From: CAVRZJ01 sp964594125
Lineage (GTDB): Bacteria > Acidobacteriota > Thermoanaerobaculia > Thermoanaerobaculales > Thermoanaerobaculaceae
NCBI GenBank assembly: GCA_964594125.1
Contig: CAZQLL010000003.1
Location: forward strand, 62,001-126,000
DNA: 64,000 nt
Reading direction: 5' to 3'
Positions 7,524 through 16,763 of this stretch are shown here, piece by piece. The notes beneath the pieces are model-generated. The model was not told where the DNA came from and ran no database searches. It was given only the letters and a program-made list of their open reading frames with translations. The position numbers and the translations under genes were made by a program. Positions within the stretch are counted from its first letter, which is position 1. Every line of letters begins with the position of its first letter.

Positions 7524-7611
7524 GGTGGTGGTACTTGTTCCCCGTCCGACACGCCTTACGGCCCGGGCGGGGTTATTCTTTTCGGGCCAGGCCGCAGTCG
7601 GTGGACGCCTG

Positions 7612-8262
7612 ATGCGTGTAGAGCCCCAGGTCAAACGCACGGTCGTGTTCGTGGACGGGCAGAACCTCTACCACGCTGTGCGCGAGGCGTTCGGCTACAC
7701 CTACCCGAATTTCGACGTCCTTGCGCTCGCCCGCGCGGCTTGCGCCGGAAGCGGGTGGCAGCTCAAACAAGTGCGCTTCTACACCGGGGTCCCCGACGCA
7801 CGGGACAACGCCTTCTGGCACGGGTTTTGGGTCGCCAAGCTCCTCGTCATGAGCCGCCAGGGCGTGTGGACGTACTCGCGGCCGTTGCGCTACCGGAACC
7901 GGCGCGTGCTGCTCCCCGACGGGAGCGAGCACACCTATCTCGCCGGCGAGGAGAAGGGCATCGACGTGCGGATCGCCATCGACGTTATCAGCATGGCCCA
8001 CCGCAACGAGTACGACGTCGCCGTGATCTTCAGCCAGGACCAGGATCTCTCCGAGGCGGCTGCCGAGATCCGTGCGATCAGCCGCGAGCAGGAACGGTGG
8101 ATCAAGGTCGCGAGCGCCTTCCCGCAGAGCCTGCTCAGCCGCAACACTCGCGGCATCGACCGGACCGACTGGGTCGCTATCGAGCGGGCGACCTACGACG
8201 CCTGCATCGACCGGCGCGACTATCGCATCAAGCCCGATGAGGAGAGAGCGCCCGGAGAATGA
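7612..8262 (+). CDS. NYN domain (PIN-like) nuclease, coupled to hsdM
   Basis: This 216-residue protein starts MRVEPQVKRTVVFVDGQNLY. The F-V-D-G-Q-N-L motif near residue 14 carries the first metal-binding Asp of NYN nucleases. Further acidic motifs are EEKGIDVRIAIDVISMAH (about 106-123) and YDVAVIFSQDQDLSEAA (about 129-145), giving the typical D...D...D-x-D active site. NYN proteins are metal-dependent ribonucleases or structure-specific nucleases. Its stop overlaps the hsdM start (ATGA), so the two were made together. The ATG at 7612 was chosen because homology starts there, although the frame is open 48 codons upstream. All catalytic residues are present, unlike in its broken partner. Confidence 0.85.
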   Translation: MRVEPQVKRTVVFVDGQNLYHAVREAFGYTYPNFDVLALARAACAGSGWQLKQVRFYTGVPDARDNAFWHGFWVAKLLVMSRQGVWTYSRPLRYRNRRVLLPDGSEHTYLAGEEKGIDVRIAIDVISMAHRNEYDVAVIFSQDQDLSEAAAEIRAISREQERWIKVASAFPQSLLSRNTRGIDRTDWVAIERATYDACIDRRDYRIKPDEERAPGE

Positions 8263-9732
8263 GCAGCCAACCCCAGCAGATCGTCGCGAAGCTGTGGAAC
8301 TACTGCAGCATCCTGCGGGACGACGGGCTCTCGTACGGCGACTACGTCGAGCAGCTCACGTTCCTGCTGTTCCTCAAGATGGCCGACGAGCAGAGCCGCG
8401 CGCCGTGGAACAAGAAGTCGCCCGTGCCGGCGGGGTCGGATTGGCCGAGCCTGCTGGCGCGCGACGGCGACGAGCTGGAGACGCACTGCCGCCACGTGCT
8501 GGAGACGCTCGGCAAGCACGGCGGCCTGCTCGGCCTGGTGTTCCGCAAGGCGCAGAACAAGATCCTCAGACCCGGCGAAGCTGCGCCGGCTGATCGTCGA
8601 CCTGATCGACCGCGAGCAGTGGTCGGCGATGTCGGCGGACGTCAAGGGGGACGCCTACGAGGGGCTGCTGCAGAAGAACGCCGAGGACGTCAAGGGCGGC
8701 GCCGGGCAGTACTTCACGCCGCGGCCGCTGATCCAGGCGATGGTCGAAGCGATGCGGCCGGCGCCGGGGATGACGATCTGCGACCCGGCGTGCGGCACCG
8801 GCGGGTTCCTGCTCGCGGCGCACGACTTCATCGCCGACCCCAAGCGCTACCAGCTCGACAGGGCGCAGAAGCAGCTCCTCAAGAGCGGCACGCTGTTCGG
8901 CGTCGAGCTGGTCGATTCCGTCGCGCGCCTGTGCGCGATGAACCTGCTGCTGCACGGGATCGGCGGCGCCGGCGCCGGCGCCGTGCCGATCGACGCGCGC
9001 GACGCGCTGGCGAGCCAGGGCGGCGAGCACTACGACATGGTGCTCACCAACCCCCCGTTCGGGCGCAAGTCGAGCGTGACGATCGTCAACGAGGAAGGGC
9101 GCGCGGAGAAGGAGAGCCTGACCGTCCACCGCGACGACTTCTGGGCGTCGACGTCGAACAAGCAGCTCAACTTCGTGCAGCACGTCTACACGCTGCTCAG
9201 GCAGCACGGGCGAGCCGCCGTGGTCGTTCCCGACAACGTGCTGTTCGAGGGCGGCGCCGGCGAGACGATCCGGCGCAAGCTCCTGCACGAGGCGGACGTG
9301 CACACGCTGCTGCGGCTGCCGACCGGGATTTTCTACGCGCAGGGCGTCAAGGCCAACGTGCTGTTCTTCGACCGCAAGCCGGCCGCCGAGAAGCCGTGGA
9401 CCGAGCGGTTGTGGATCTACGACCTGCGCACCAACCTGCACTTCACGCTCAAGGAGAACCCGCTCAAGCGCGCCGATCTCGACGACTTCGTCGCGTGCTT
9501 CCGCCCCGAGAACCGGCACGAGCGGGTCGAGGGCGAGCGCTTCCGCGCATTCGCGTACGACGAGCTGGCCAGGCGCGACAAGGCCAACCTCGACATCTTC
9601 TGGTTGAAGGACGCCTCGCTCGAGGACTCGGCAAACCTCCCCGACCCCGACGTCATCGCCGCCGAGATCGTCGAGGACCTGCAGGCCGCGCTCGAGCAGT
9701 TCAGCGCCCTCGCCGAGGACCTGAAGCGGTAG
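8259..9732 (+). pseudogene. hsdM: Type I restriction-modification methylase HsdM, frameshifted
   Basis: The N-terminal helical domain reads in one frame from the ATG at 8259 (QQIVAKLWNYCSILRDDGLS, then YVEQLTFLLFLKMADEQ). At about 8565-8568 four bases stand where one codon is expected between NKI and DPAKL. The rest (KLRRLIVDLIDREQWSAM to the stop at 9732) continues in the +1 frame. There the methylase motifs are intact: DPACGTGGFLLAA (SAM binding) and LTNPPFG (catalytic N-P-P-F). Together the parts make about 490 residues, normal for HsdM. No specificity (hsdS) or restriction (hsdR) gene follows; a tRNA gene starts 28 bp later. An internal ATG at 8629 could still give a C-terminal fragment. 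Confidence 0.85.
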
Positions 9733-9760
9733 CGTCGCTCTGCGGTCGGCTTGCAGGTGT

Positions 9761-9846
9761 TGGTGCCGGAGGTGGGAGTCGAACCCACACGCCCTTGCGG
9801 ACACGGGATTTTGAGTCCCGCGCGTCTGCCATTTCGCCACTCCGGC
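9761..9846 (-). tRNA. tRNA-Leu (anticodon CAA)
   Basis: Read on the minus strand, the acceptor arm GCCGGAG pairs with CTCCGGC, followed by A and an encoded CCA. The anticodon loop is CTCAAAA, giving anticodon CAA. A long variable arm (type II) and the T-loop GGTTCGACTCC are present. The 3' end faces the accessory block at 1-9.7 kb. Confidence 0.95.
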
Positions 9847-10211
9847 GCGGCCGGCATTCTACTCTGAATCCGGATGGGCCATGGGCGAGCCCCCACACTG
9901 CCACTTCACCAGGGAGGGCCGGCGCCCTCGCCGGCCCGGGCGCCGCAGAACAGGACCTCCGCGCGGGCGAGGGCGCCCGCGCTCCCGGGTATGTGGGAGG
10001 GACTCTCCAGGCAATCCACATGCGCCATTGGTGCACCCCGGACCATGAAAGTCACCGGGAGGGCCGGCGCCCCCGCCGGCCCGGACCCCGCCCGCTGCAG
10101 AGTCCGCGCGGGCGAGGGCGTCCGCGCTCCCGGGTTTCCTGGAGGGACTTCCTGAACAATGACAGCAGGTGCGGGCGGGCTGTCGAGGCAAGGCCGGGGA
10201 CGCCGGCGCGC
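9847..10211. repeat. Two tandem MITE-like GC-rich hairpin repeats
   Basis: Two related units of roughly 85-90 bp start near 9908 and 10057. Each begins with GGGAGGGCCGGCGCC and ends with an inverted relative of it, GCGAGGGCGyCCGCGCTCCC (ends at about 9988 and 10133), so each unit can fold on itself. The flanks are also partly repeated (CCTGGAGGGACT-like sequence after each). The right-end core recurs at 17137 and 17179. No gene is visible here. Confidence 0.6.
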
Positions 10212-11507
10212 CTACGGGTAGAGGCGGTTGATCAGGCGCGGGTACGGGATCGCCTCGCGCAGGTGCGTGAGGCCGCACAGCCAGGAGACGACGCGCTCGA
10301 TCCCCATGCCGAAGCCGGAGTGCGGGAAGCCGCCGTAGCGGCGCACGTCGAGGTACCAGTTGAACGCCTCGCGCGGCAGGTTGTGCTCGGCGATGCGCTG
10401 CTCGAGCTTCTCGAACGAGGAGATGCGCTCGCTGCCGCCGATGATCTCGCCGTACCCCTCGGGGGCGATGACGTCGACCGCCAGCGCGCGCGCCGGGTCG
10501 GCCGGGTCGGGCTCCATGTAGAACGCCTTGATCGCCGCCGGGTAGCGGGTGATCAGCGTCGGCTGGCCGGAGTCGTCGGCGAGCGCCGTCTCCTCGTCGC
10601 CGCCGAAGTCGTCGCCGAAGGAGACGGCGAACCCCTTGGCCTTGAGCTTCTCGACGGCGTCGCCGTAGTCGATGCGCGGGTACGGGCGGCGCGTCGCCGG
10701 CTCGAGCTTGGAGACGTCGCGCTCGAGCCACTCGAGCTCGGAGGAGCAGCGGTCGAGCACGCGCGCGACGAGCTCGGAGACGAACTCCTCGGCGAGATCG
10801 AGCAGGCCCTCGAAGCGCAGCCACGCGACCTCGGGCTCGACCATCCAGAACTCGGTGAGGTGGCGGCGGGTCTTCGATTTCTCGGCGCGGAACGTCGGTC
10901 CGAAGCAGTACACCTTGCCGTGCGCCGCCGCCGCCGGCTCGAGGTAGAGCTGGCCGGACTGCGAGAGGTACGCCTTCTCGCCGAAGTACTCGGTCTCGAA
11001 CAGCGTCGAGGTGCCCTCGCACGCCGCCGGCGTGAGGATCGGCGAGTCGATGTTGACGAAGTTGCGGCGGTAGAGGAAGTCGCGGATGCCGAAGGTGAGC
11101 TCGTTGCGCACCCGCATGATCGCGTGCTGGCGCCTGGAGCGCAGCCACAGGTGGCGGTGGTTGAGGAGGAAGTCGGGGCCGTGCTCCTTGGGGGTGATCG
11201 GGTAGTCGGGGACGAGCTGGACGACCCCGAGGTCGGACACCTCGAGCTCGACGCCGCCGGGCGCGCGCGCGTCCTCCTTGACCCTTCCCGTCACCCACAG
11301 CGACGACTCCTGCGTGAGGGAACCGGCGTCGTTCCAGAGCTGCTGCGAGGCCGAGGGTCTGAACACCACCGCCTGCAGGTAGCCGGAGCCGTCGCGCACG
11401 ACGAGGAAGCGCAGCTTCCCCGAGGAGCGCGCGTTGTACAGCCACCCGCGCACCGTCACCTCCTGCCCGACAAGCTCCGGCAGCTCGCGAATCTCAGCAG
11501 TACGCAT
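10212..11507 (-). CDS. asnS: Asparaginyl-tRNA synthetase
   Basis: This 431-residue class IIb synthetase charges tRNA-Asn with asparagine. The N-terminal OB-fold reads TVRGWLYNARSSGKLRFLVV (about 19-38). The class II core has motif 2 as CFGPTFRAEKSKTRRHLTEF and motif 3 as GFGMGIERVVSWLCGL near the C-terminus. The length is normal for bacterial AsnS. The ATG at 11507 starts MRTAEIRELPELVGQEV, where homology begins. The protein ends close to motif 3 (PRLINRLYP), as expected. It is a single-gene unit. The 243-bp gap to yicC upstream contains a heptanucleotide repeat. Confidence 0.95.
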   Translation of the reverse strand: MRTAEIRELPELVGQEVTVRGWLYNARSSGKLRFLVVRDGSGYLQAVVFRPSASQQLWNDAGSLTQESSLWVTGRVKEDARAPGGVELEVSDLGVVQLVPDYPITPKEHGPDFLLNHRHLWLRSRRQHAIMRVRNELTFGIRDFLYRRNFVNIDSPILTPAACEGTSTLFETEYFGEKAYLSQSGQLYLEPAAAAHGKVYCFGPTFRAEKSKTRRHLTEFWMVEPEVAWLRFEGLLDLAEEFVSELVARVLDRCSSELEWLERDVSKLEPATRRPYPRIDYGDAVEKLKAKGFAVSFGDDFGGDEETALADDSGQPTLITRYPAAIKAFYMEPDPADPARALAVDVIAPEGYGEIIGGSERISSFEKLEQRIAEHNLPREAFNWYLDVRRYGGFPHSGFGMGIERVVSWLCGLTHLREAIPYPRLINRLYP

Positions 11508-11556
11508 TGCCGCCTCCGCGTCAACGACGAGCGGAGATTGTAGCCGAGAGGAAGAG

Positions 11557-11586
11557 ACGTGGTTCGTGGTACGTGGTTCGTGGGAC
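11557..11586. repeat. Heptanucleotide tandem repeat, GTGGTTC type
   Basis: Four 7-bp units run from 11559 to 11586 with consensus GTGGTTC; the second has GTGGTAC and the last GTGGGAC. The repeat lies 50 bp upstream of the asnS start. Related repeats are at 27860, 36527, 38391, 55227 and 58585. Confidence 0.75.
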
Positions 11587-11749
11587 ATGGCTGCCGTCTC
11601 GCCCGGCGCGGCCGGCGGCGCGCAGGGAGCCGTCGCCGCGAGGCGCCCCGCGCCGGTTGGGCGACGCGCGATCCCGCGGCGCCGGGAGGCCGGCGGCGGC
11701 AGGCTGCTGTCGCGCAGGGGGGCGGTTCCGGCGTGCTGCCCGCCGTCCC

Positions 11750-12637
11750 CTACTCCAGGTTGGCGGCCTGCTCGCGGAGCTTCTCGAGGGCGGCCTTGGC
11801 GGCGACGACGCGCTCGCCCATGCCGGCGTCGCGGCACTTGGAGGCCGACGTGTTGACCTCGCGCAACAGCTCCTGCAGCAGGAAGTCGAGCTTCTTGCCG
11901 ACGGCGCCGCCGCCGGAGAGGAGGCGGTCGAGGTGGTCGAGGTGGGCCGAGAGGCGCTCGACCTCCTCGCTGACGTCGGCGCGGTCGGCGAGGATGCCGG
12001 CCTCGACGGCGAGCCGCTCCTCGGGCACGGCGGCGCCCTCGACGAGGCGCGCGAGCCGCTCGCGCAGGCGTACGAGCAGCGCCGCGCCGATCTCGGCGTT
12101 GGTGGCCGCGAGCCAGTCGCGGAAGGCGGCGAGCTCGGCGGCGGCGGTGCGCAGGCTGGGCAGCAGCGCCGCCGCCTCGCGCTCGCGCTCGCGCACGAGA
12201 GCCTCGCGCGCCTGGGCGATCAGCGCGAGCAGCGCCGCGCGCTCCTCGTCGGCGAGGGCGAGCGCACCGCCCTCGGAGAACCCGGGCAGCGCCAGCAGGT
12301 CGCGCAGCGACAGCGGCGCCAGCTCGAGCCCGGCCGGCTTGCGGGCGAGGGCGGCGAGCAGCGCCTCGGCCACCTCCCAGCGCAGCTCCAGCGCCTCGCC
12401 CGCCCCCGGGCGCACCTTCAGCTCGATCGTCACCTGCACGCGGCCGCGCTCGATCGACTCGGAGAGGACGCGCCGGACGGCGGGCTCGAGGTCGTCGACC
12501 TCGATGCGCGGCCACAGGCGCACCGCGGTTTCGAGGAAGCGGGCGTTGACCGAGGTCAGCCGCACGCCCGCCTCGACGCGCTCGGAGATCGCCCCGGTCG
12601 CCGCACCGTACCCCGTCATGCTCCGCAGTGGCCTCAT
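11750..12637 (-). CDS. yicC: YicC/YloC family endoribonuclease
   Basis: This 295-residue protein starts MRPLRSMTGYGAATGAISER, the family signature S-M-T-G-[YF]-G. The end (DFLLQELLREVNTSASKCRD and a final helix) matches the conserved C-terminal domain, where R-E-x-N-T-x-x-S-K is nearly invariant. YicC proteins are hexameric, metal-dependent endoribonucleases. In many genomes yicC sits beside gmk and rpoZ; here those genes are 45 kb away. The ATG at 12637 was chosen because GGAGGGATC precedes it and the signature begins at once. It is divergent from the glycosyltransferase gene, with 125 bp between. Confidence 0.9.
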   Translation of the reverse strand: MRPLRSMTGYGAATGAISERVEAGVRLTSVNARFLETAVRLWPRIEVDDLEPAVRRVLSESIERGRVQVTIELKVRPGAGEALELRWEVAEALLAALARKPAGLELAPLSLRDLLALPGFSEGGALALADEERAALLALIAQAREALVREREREAAALLPSLRTAAAELAAFRDWLAATNAEIGAALLVRLRERLARLVEGAAVPEERLAVEAGILADRADVSEEVERLSAHLDHLDRLLSGGGAVGKKLDFLLQELLREVNTSASKCRDAGMGERVVAAKAALEKLREQAANLE

Positions 12638-12762
12638 CGTGATCCCTCCGGACCGAGACAAGCCCGGAGTTTACAGCACCTTCCGCCCGTCGACGAGCGC
12701 CCGGCGTGGTACCATTCGCGCTCGCGGCGAACGACCCACGGCATGTCACCGGACGAGAGGCG

Positions 12763-15471
12763 ATGAGCGCGACCACGAACACCGCGAAGCGGGCCCATGA
12801 GGCGGTACGACAGCAGCCGATCTGGACGCTGAACCTGTGGGAGCTGGGCGAGCGCCGGCTCGCAGTGGCGGCAACCGCGGTGACGGCGCTGCTGCTCGCC
12901 TGGACGCGCTTCGCGTTCCTGCCGTCGGGGCCGTGGGAGTGGGACGAGACGCTGTTCGCGCGCGGCATCCTGCGCTTCGACCTGCACGCGCACTTCCCCC
13001 ACCCGCCGGGGTTCCCGCTGTGGCTGGCGCTCGGGTGGCTGGCGAAGCCGCTGGTCTCCGAGCCGCTGCGCGGGCTGCAGCTCCTGTCGGCGGCGTGCTC
13101 CGTGCTCACGCTGTGGCCCCTTGCCGCGCTGGGGCGGCGCGCCGCGCCGGCGCGCGTGGCGGCCACCGCGGCCCTGGTGTTCCTGATGCTCCCCGGAGTG
13201 TGGCTGCACGCGCCGCGTGGGTTCTCCGCCACCCCGGCGGCGTTCTTCGCGCTGTGGGCGGCGGCGCTGGCGGTCGACGGCCTCGGCGGGCGCCGCGCCA
13301 CCGCCTTCTCGCTGCTGGTCACCGCGTCGTTCCTGATCCGGCCGATCATCCTGCCGTCGCTCGGCCTGCTGTGGCTGGCCGGCGCGCTCTCGGTGCGCGA
13401 CAGGCGCCGGCTGCTGCCGGGCATCGCAATCGGCGCCGGCGCGACCGCCGCCGCAACGGCGGCGATGATCGCCCTCCAGGGGAGCTGGTCGCGCTTCGCG
13501 GAGGCGTTCTCGAACCACGCCACGCGCCACGCCCGCGGGCTCGCCGAGAACGTGGCCGGGTTCTCCGGTCTGGGGATCGTCAAGGGCGCGGGCGGCGAGT
13601 GGGTGGCGATCTCGATGCTCGTGCTCGCCGGGATCGGGCTGGTGGTATGGGCGCGGCGGCGCGGCGCCGGGGTGGCGGCGGCGTGGGCGGCCGTGTGGCT
13701 GGCCGGCGTCGCCCAGCTCGTCTGGCTGCAGGACCGCGCCTATCCGCGCTACGCGGTGCCGTTCCAGCTCGCCGCCGCGCCGCTGGTCGCGGCGGGCGCC
13801 GCCGCCGCGGCGCCCGCGGCCGCCGGGTTCGGACTGGCGGCTATCGGCGCGTACGGCGCGCTGCGCGCCTATCCGCTGCTGGTCGAGCAGCGCGACACGC
13901 TGATGGCCGGCTGGGCGGCGCTGCGCTTCGCCGCTGCGGCCGCCAACCGCGCCGGGTACGAGCTGGTGGTCGAGCCCGGGCTGGCGCCGTTCACCTCGTA
14001 CCTGCAGGAGGTCGACAAGGACCGCGGCCGGCCGTGGCGGATCAAGACGCACCTGGCGCCGACGCCGTCCGCGGCGCGCACGCTGCCGACGAGCCGCTAC
14101 CTGGTGGTGACCGACCGGCCGGAGCGCTACCTGCCGCCGATCCTCGGCCGCACGTGGCGGTACTCCGGCCAGTCAGTGGAGCTCGAGCCGCTCACGCAGG
14201 GGCGCTTCCATCCATCGGCGGTGATCGAGAACGCAACCCTGCCGGTGACCGGCTGGCAGATCGTGGCGCGCGACGAGCGCAACGTCCCGTTCGTCTGGGG
14301 CGGTACGCAGGCGAGCGTGCTGCTGCCGCCGCTGCCGGCGGGCACGGGGGTGGCGATGGAGGTGGAACCGACGGCGGGTCCCTCGGCGCTCGAGCTGCTG
14401 ACCAATGGGCGCAGCGCGCTGGTGCTCTCAGGCCGCTCGGGGCGGCAGCTCGTCCACCTGCCCGCCGGTGCGCTCATCCCGGAGCGCGCCAACCTGCTCG
14501 CCTTCACCCGCCCCGAGGCGTACGCGCCGCAACCGGGTGCCCGTCCGTTCGCGCTCCGCCTGTCGGGGCTGCGGGTCGAGGGCGGCCCGGAGGCATGGAG
14601 CGCAGCGCTTGCCGACGAGGCCGCCGCGGCGGCGGCCGGCATCACAGTGACGGCGCCCGGCGGCCCGGCGCCCGGGGTCACGCTGACCGGTACCTACCGG
14701 CCCGAACGGTTCCCTGCCGGCGTCGGGACGTGGACCGAGCCGACGGCGCGGCTGCGCGCCCCGGCCGGCAGCGGCGTCGTGAGGCTGCGCGCCTGGGCGC
14801 CCCGCCCGACGCCGGCGCAGCTCGAGATCTGGAGCCGCGGCACGCTGCTCGCCGGCCCGCTTACGCTCGCGACCACGCCCGGGCAGATCGAGCTCGCGCT
14901 CGCGCCCGAGCTGCGCGGCGCTCCGCTCGAACTCGAGCTGCGCTGCGACGCCTACACGCCGCCGTCCGAGCCCGGCGCGCCGAAGCGCCAGCCGCTCGGC
15001 GTCGTTCTCGGCGGAATCGCGGTCGCGCCGGCGCCCGACGCGCCGACCGGCTGGCGCGGCGCCCCGGACGCGGCCGCAGGGTGGGTCTTCACCGCCATCA
15101 CCAGCGGCGTCTGGGACATCGAGTCGTTCGATGGCGTCGCCGGCGCGTGGACGCGCCCGGGCGCCGTGCTCGCGGTACCCGCGGCCTCGGGGACGGTCGA
15201 GCTGACGGTGCTGGCGCCGCGGCCGACCGCGCCCCGCCTGGAGGTGTGGGCCGCAGGCCGGCGCCTGGCCGGGCCTTTCGACCCGCCGCCGACGCCTGTG
15301 ACGCTCGCCGTCCCGGTGCCCCCCGACGTGCCTGCGGCGCGCGGCCTCGAGCTCGAGCTGCGCTGCGTGCCGTACGTGCCGGCGGCGCGCGGCGGCAGCG
15401 ACACCCGCGCGCTCGGCGTGGTGCTCTCGCACGTCGCGTACGTCCCTCCCGCCGCACCCGCCGCACGCTGA
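12763..15471 (+). CDS. Polytopic glycosyltransferase-like protein with C-terminal beta modules
   Basis: This 902-residue protein has two halves. The first, to about 400, is a multi-pass membrane region with PSGPWEWDETLFARGI (acidic pair at 61-62) in the first outer loop and FPHPPGFPLWLALGW after it. That is the layout of GT39/GT83-type enzymes, which transfer sugars from polyprenyl phosphate. The second half, from about 505, is extracytoplasmic and built of beta modules. Module A (FVWGGTQASVLLPPLPAGT, about 505-630) is followed by two copies of module B (about 638-755 and 780-895), each with L-R-x-W-A-P-R-P-T-like and L-E-L-E-L-R-C...L-G-V-V-L motifs. The same A+B architecture makes up the protein at 20866-21729. 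The ATG at 12763 follows GAGAGG. Confidence 0.65.
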   Translation: MSATTNTAKRAHEAVRQQPIWTLNLWELGERRLAVAATAVTALLLAWTRFAFLPSGPWEWDETLFARGILRFDLHAHFPHPPGFPLWLALGWLAKPLVSEPLRGLQLLSAACSVLTLWPLAALGRRAAPARVAATAALVFLMLPGVWLHAPRGFSATPAAFFALWAAALAVDGLGGRRATAFSLLVTASFLIRPIILPSLGLLWLAGALSVRDRRRLLPGIAIGAGATAAATAAMIALQGSWSRFAEAFSNHATRHARGLAENVAGFSGLGIVKGAGGEWVAISMLVLAGIGLVVWARRRGAGVAAAWAAVWLAGVAQLVWLQDRAYPRYAVPFQLAAAPLVAAGAAAAAPAAAGFGLAAIGAYGALRAYPLLVEQRDTLMAGWAALRFAAAAANRAGYELVVEPGLAPFTSYLQEVDKDRGRPWRIKTHLAPTPSAARTLPTSRYLVVTDRPERYLPPILGRTWRYSGQSVELEPLTQGRFHPSAVIENATLPVTGWQIVARDERNVPFVWGGTQASVLLPPLPAGTGVAMEVEPTAGPSALELLTNGRSALVLSGRSGRQLVHLPAGALIPERANLLAFTRPEAYAPQPGARPFALRLSGLRVEGGPEAWSAALADEAAAAAAGITVTAPGGPAPGVTLTGTYRPERFPAGVGTWTEPTARLRAPAGSGVVRLRAWAPRPTPAQLEIWSRGTLLAGPLTLATTPGQIELALAPELRGAPLELELRCDAYTPPSEPGAPKRQPLGVVLGGIAVAPAPDAPTGWRGAPDAAAGWVFTAITSGVWDIESFDGVAGAWTRPGAVLAVPAASGTVELTVLAPRPTAPRLEVWAAGRRLAGPFDPPPTPVTLAVPVPPDVPAARGLELELRCVPYVPAARGGSDTRALGVVLSHVAYVPPAAPAAR

Positions 15472-15659
15472 GCGCGCAGCGCGCGCCCTGCCCACTGCCG
15501 GCCCCCCGGGATGCGCGCCTTCGCCCCTCTCCCTTCCTGCGGGGAACAGCAGCCCGCCGGCACCGGGAACGCCCGCGCCGCCGATCCCCTCTCCCGCGCG
15601 GGCGGGAGCGGGCGAGGGAACCGAAAACGCCGCGCGCCGCCAAGGGCGGGGGACAGCGG

Positions 15660-16763
15660 CTACGGGCGCGCTTCCGCCAGCACCGCGCGCGCGGCGCGCT
15701 CGCTCGCGCCGGGCGCGCCGAGGCGGCGGCGGACCTCGGCGAGGCGCGCGCGCAGGGCGTCGCCTCCCGGGCCGAACAGCCGCGCGACCGCGGCCGCCAG
15801 CGCCTCGGCGGTGAAGGCGTGCTGGACCAGCTCCTCGACCACCGCCTCGCCGGCGGTGAGGTTGACGAGGCTGACGAACGGCACCCTCACGAGCGCGCGG
15901 GCGAGCGCATAGGTGAGCGGGTGCAGGCGGTAGCCGACGACCATCGGGACGCCGAGGAGGGCGCACTCGAGCGTCGCCGTGCCCGATGCCACCATGGCGG
16001 CGCCGCAGGCGGCGAGCGCCCGATGGCGGTCGGCGGCGACGAGCTCGACGCGCCGTGCATGTCCGCCGACGAGCGCCGACAGGCGGCCGCTCGCGAGCCC
16101 GGGGGCGGCGATCAGCCGGGCGCGCACGGGCGTGCCGCCGGCCGCCAGACGGTCGACGGCCGCCAGCATCGCCGGGAGCAGCGACTCGACCTCGTGCCAG
16201 CGCGACCCGGGCAGCAGCGCGATGCTGCCGGGATCGACCGCGGGCGGCGCCGCCATCACGCCGGCGAGCTCGTCGATGAGCGGGTGCCCGACGTACTCGG
16301 CGGGGACGCCGTGGCGGGCGTAGAACGCCGGCTCGAACGGCAGCAGGCAGAGGACGCGGCGGACGTCGCGGCGGATGCGCCTGACGCGGCCCGCGCGCCA
16401 CGCCCAGAGCTGCGGCGAGACGTAGATCACCACCGGGATGCCGGCGCGGCGCAGCGCCTTGGCGAGCGGCAGGTTGAAGTCCGGCGAGTCCACCAGCACG
16501 GCGACATCCGGGCGCCGCGCGACCGCCTCGCCGCGCACCCGTCGCGACAGCGCGAGCAGGCGCGGCAGCTCGCGCACCACCTCGGCGAGCCCCATCACCG
16601 ACAGCTCCTCGGCGCGCGCGACGCACTCCAGTCCCGCGGCGCGCAGGCGCTCGCCGCCGACGCCGGCGGCGGCCACGCCGGGCGCCAGACGCTGCAGCGC
16701 GGAGAGAAGGTTGGCGGCGTGCAGGTCGCCGCTCGCCTCGCCGGCGACGAGGAAGACGTTCAC
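15660..16763 (-). CDS. lpxB: Lipid-A-disaccharide synthase
   Basis: This 367-residue GT19 enzyme joins UDP-2,3-diacylglucosamine and lipid X to give the lipid A disaccharide precursor at the inner membrane. The N-terminal MNVFLVAGEASGDLHAANLL carries the family motif G-E-A-S-G-D. AVLVDSPDFNLPLAKALRRA and VIYVSPQLWAWRAGRVRRI are the conserved acceptor region, and EYVGHPLIDELAG follows. The length is normal. It overlaps the downstream end of the VanZ-like gene by 4 bp, so the two are co-transcribed. No lpxA, lpxD or fabZ neighbours are in the window. Confidence 0.94.
   Translation of the reverse strand: MNVFLVAGEASGDLHAANLLSALQRLAPGVAAAGVGGERLRAAGLECVARAEELSVMGLAEVVRELPRLLALSRRVRGEAVARRPDVAVLVDSPDFNLPLAKALRRAGIPVVIYVSPQLWAWRAGRVRRIRRDVRRVLCLLPFEPAFYARHGVPAEYVGHPLIDELAGVMAAPPAVDPGSIALLPGSRWHEVESLLPAMLAAVDRLAAGGTPVRARLIAAPGLASGRLSALVGGHARRVELVAADRHRALAACGAAMVASGTATLECALLGVPMVVGYRLHPLTYALARALVRVPFVSLVNLTAGEAVVEELVQHAFTAEALAAAVARLFGPGGDALRARLAEVRRRLGAPGASERAARAVLAEARP

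Noticed and set aside
8629..9732. Treating this as a complete short methylase gene
   Set aside because: It lacks the HsdM N-terminal domain, which is found in the other frame just upstream. A frameshifted full-length gene explains both parts.
9847..10211. CRISPR array
   Set aside because: There are only two large units with diverged sequence, no regular spacers, and no cas genes.
10212..13583. Minus-strand frame extending asnS far upstream
   Set aside because: Only the part from 11507 is AsnS. The upstream part lies over yicC and the glycosyltransferase in other frames and has no family similarity.
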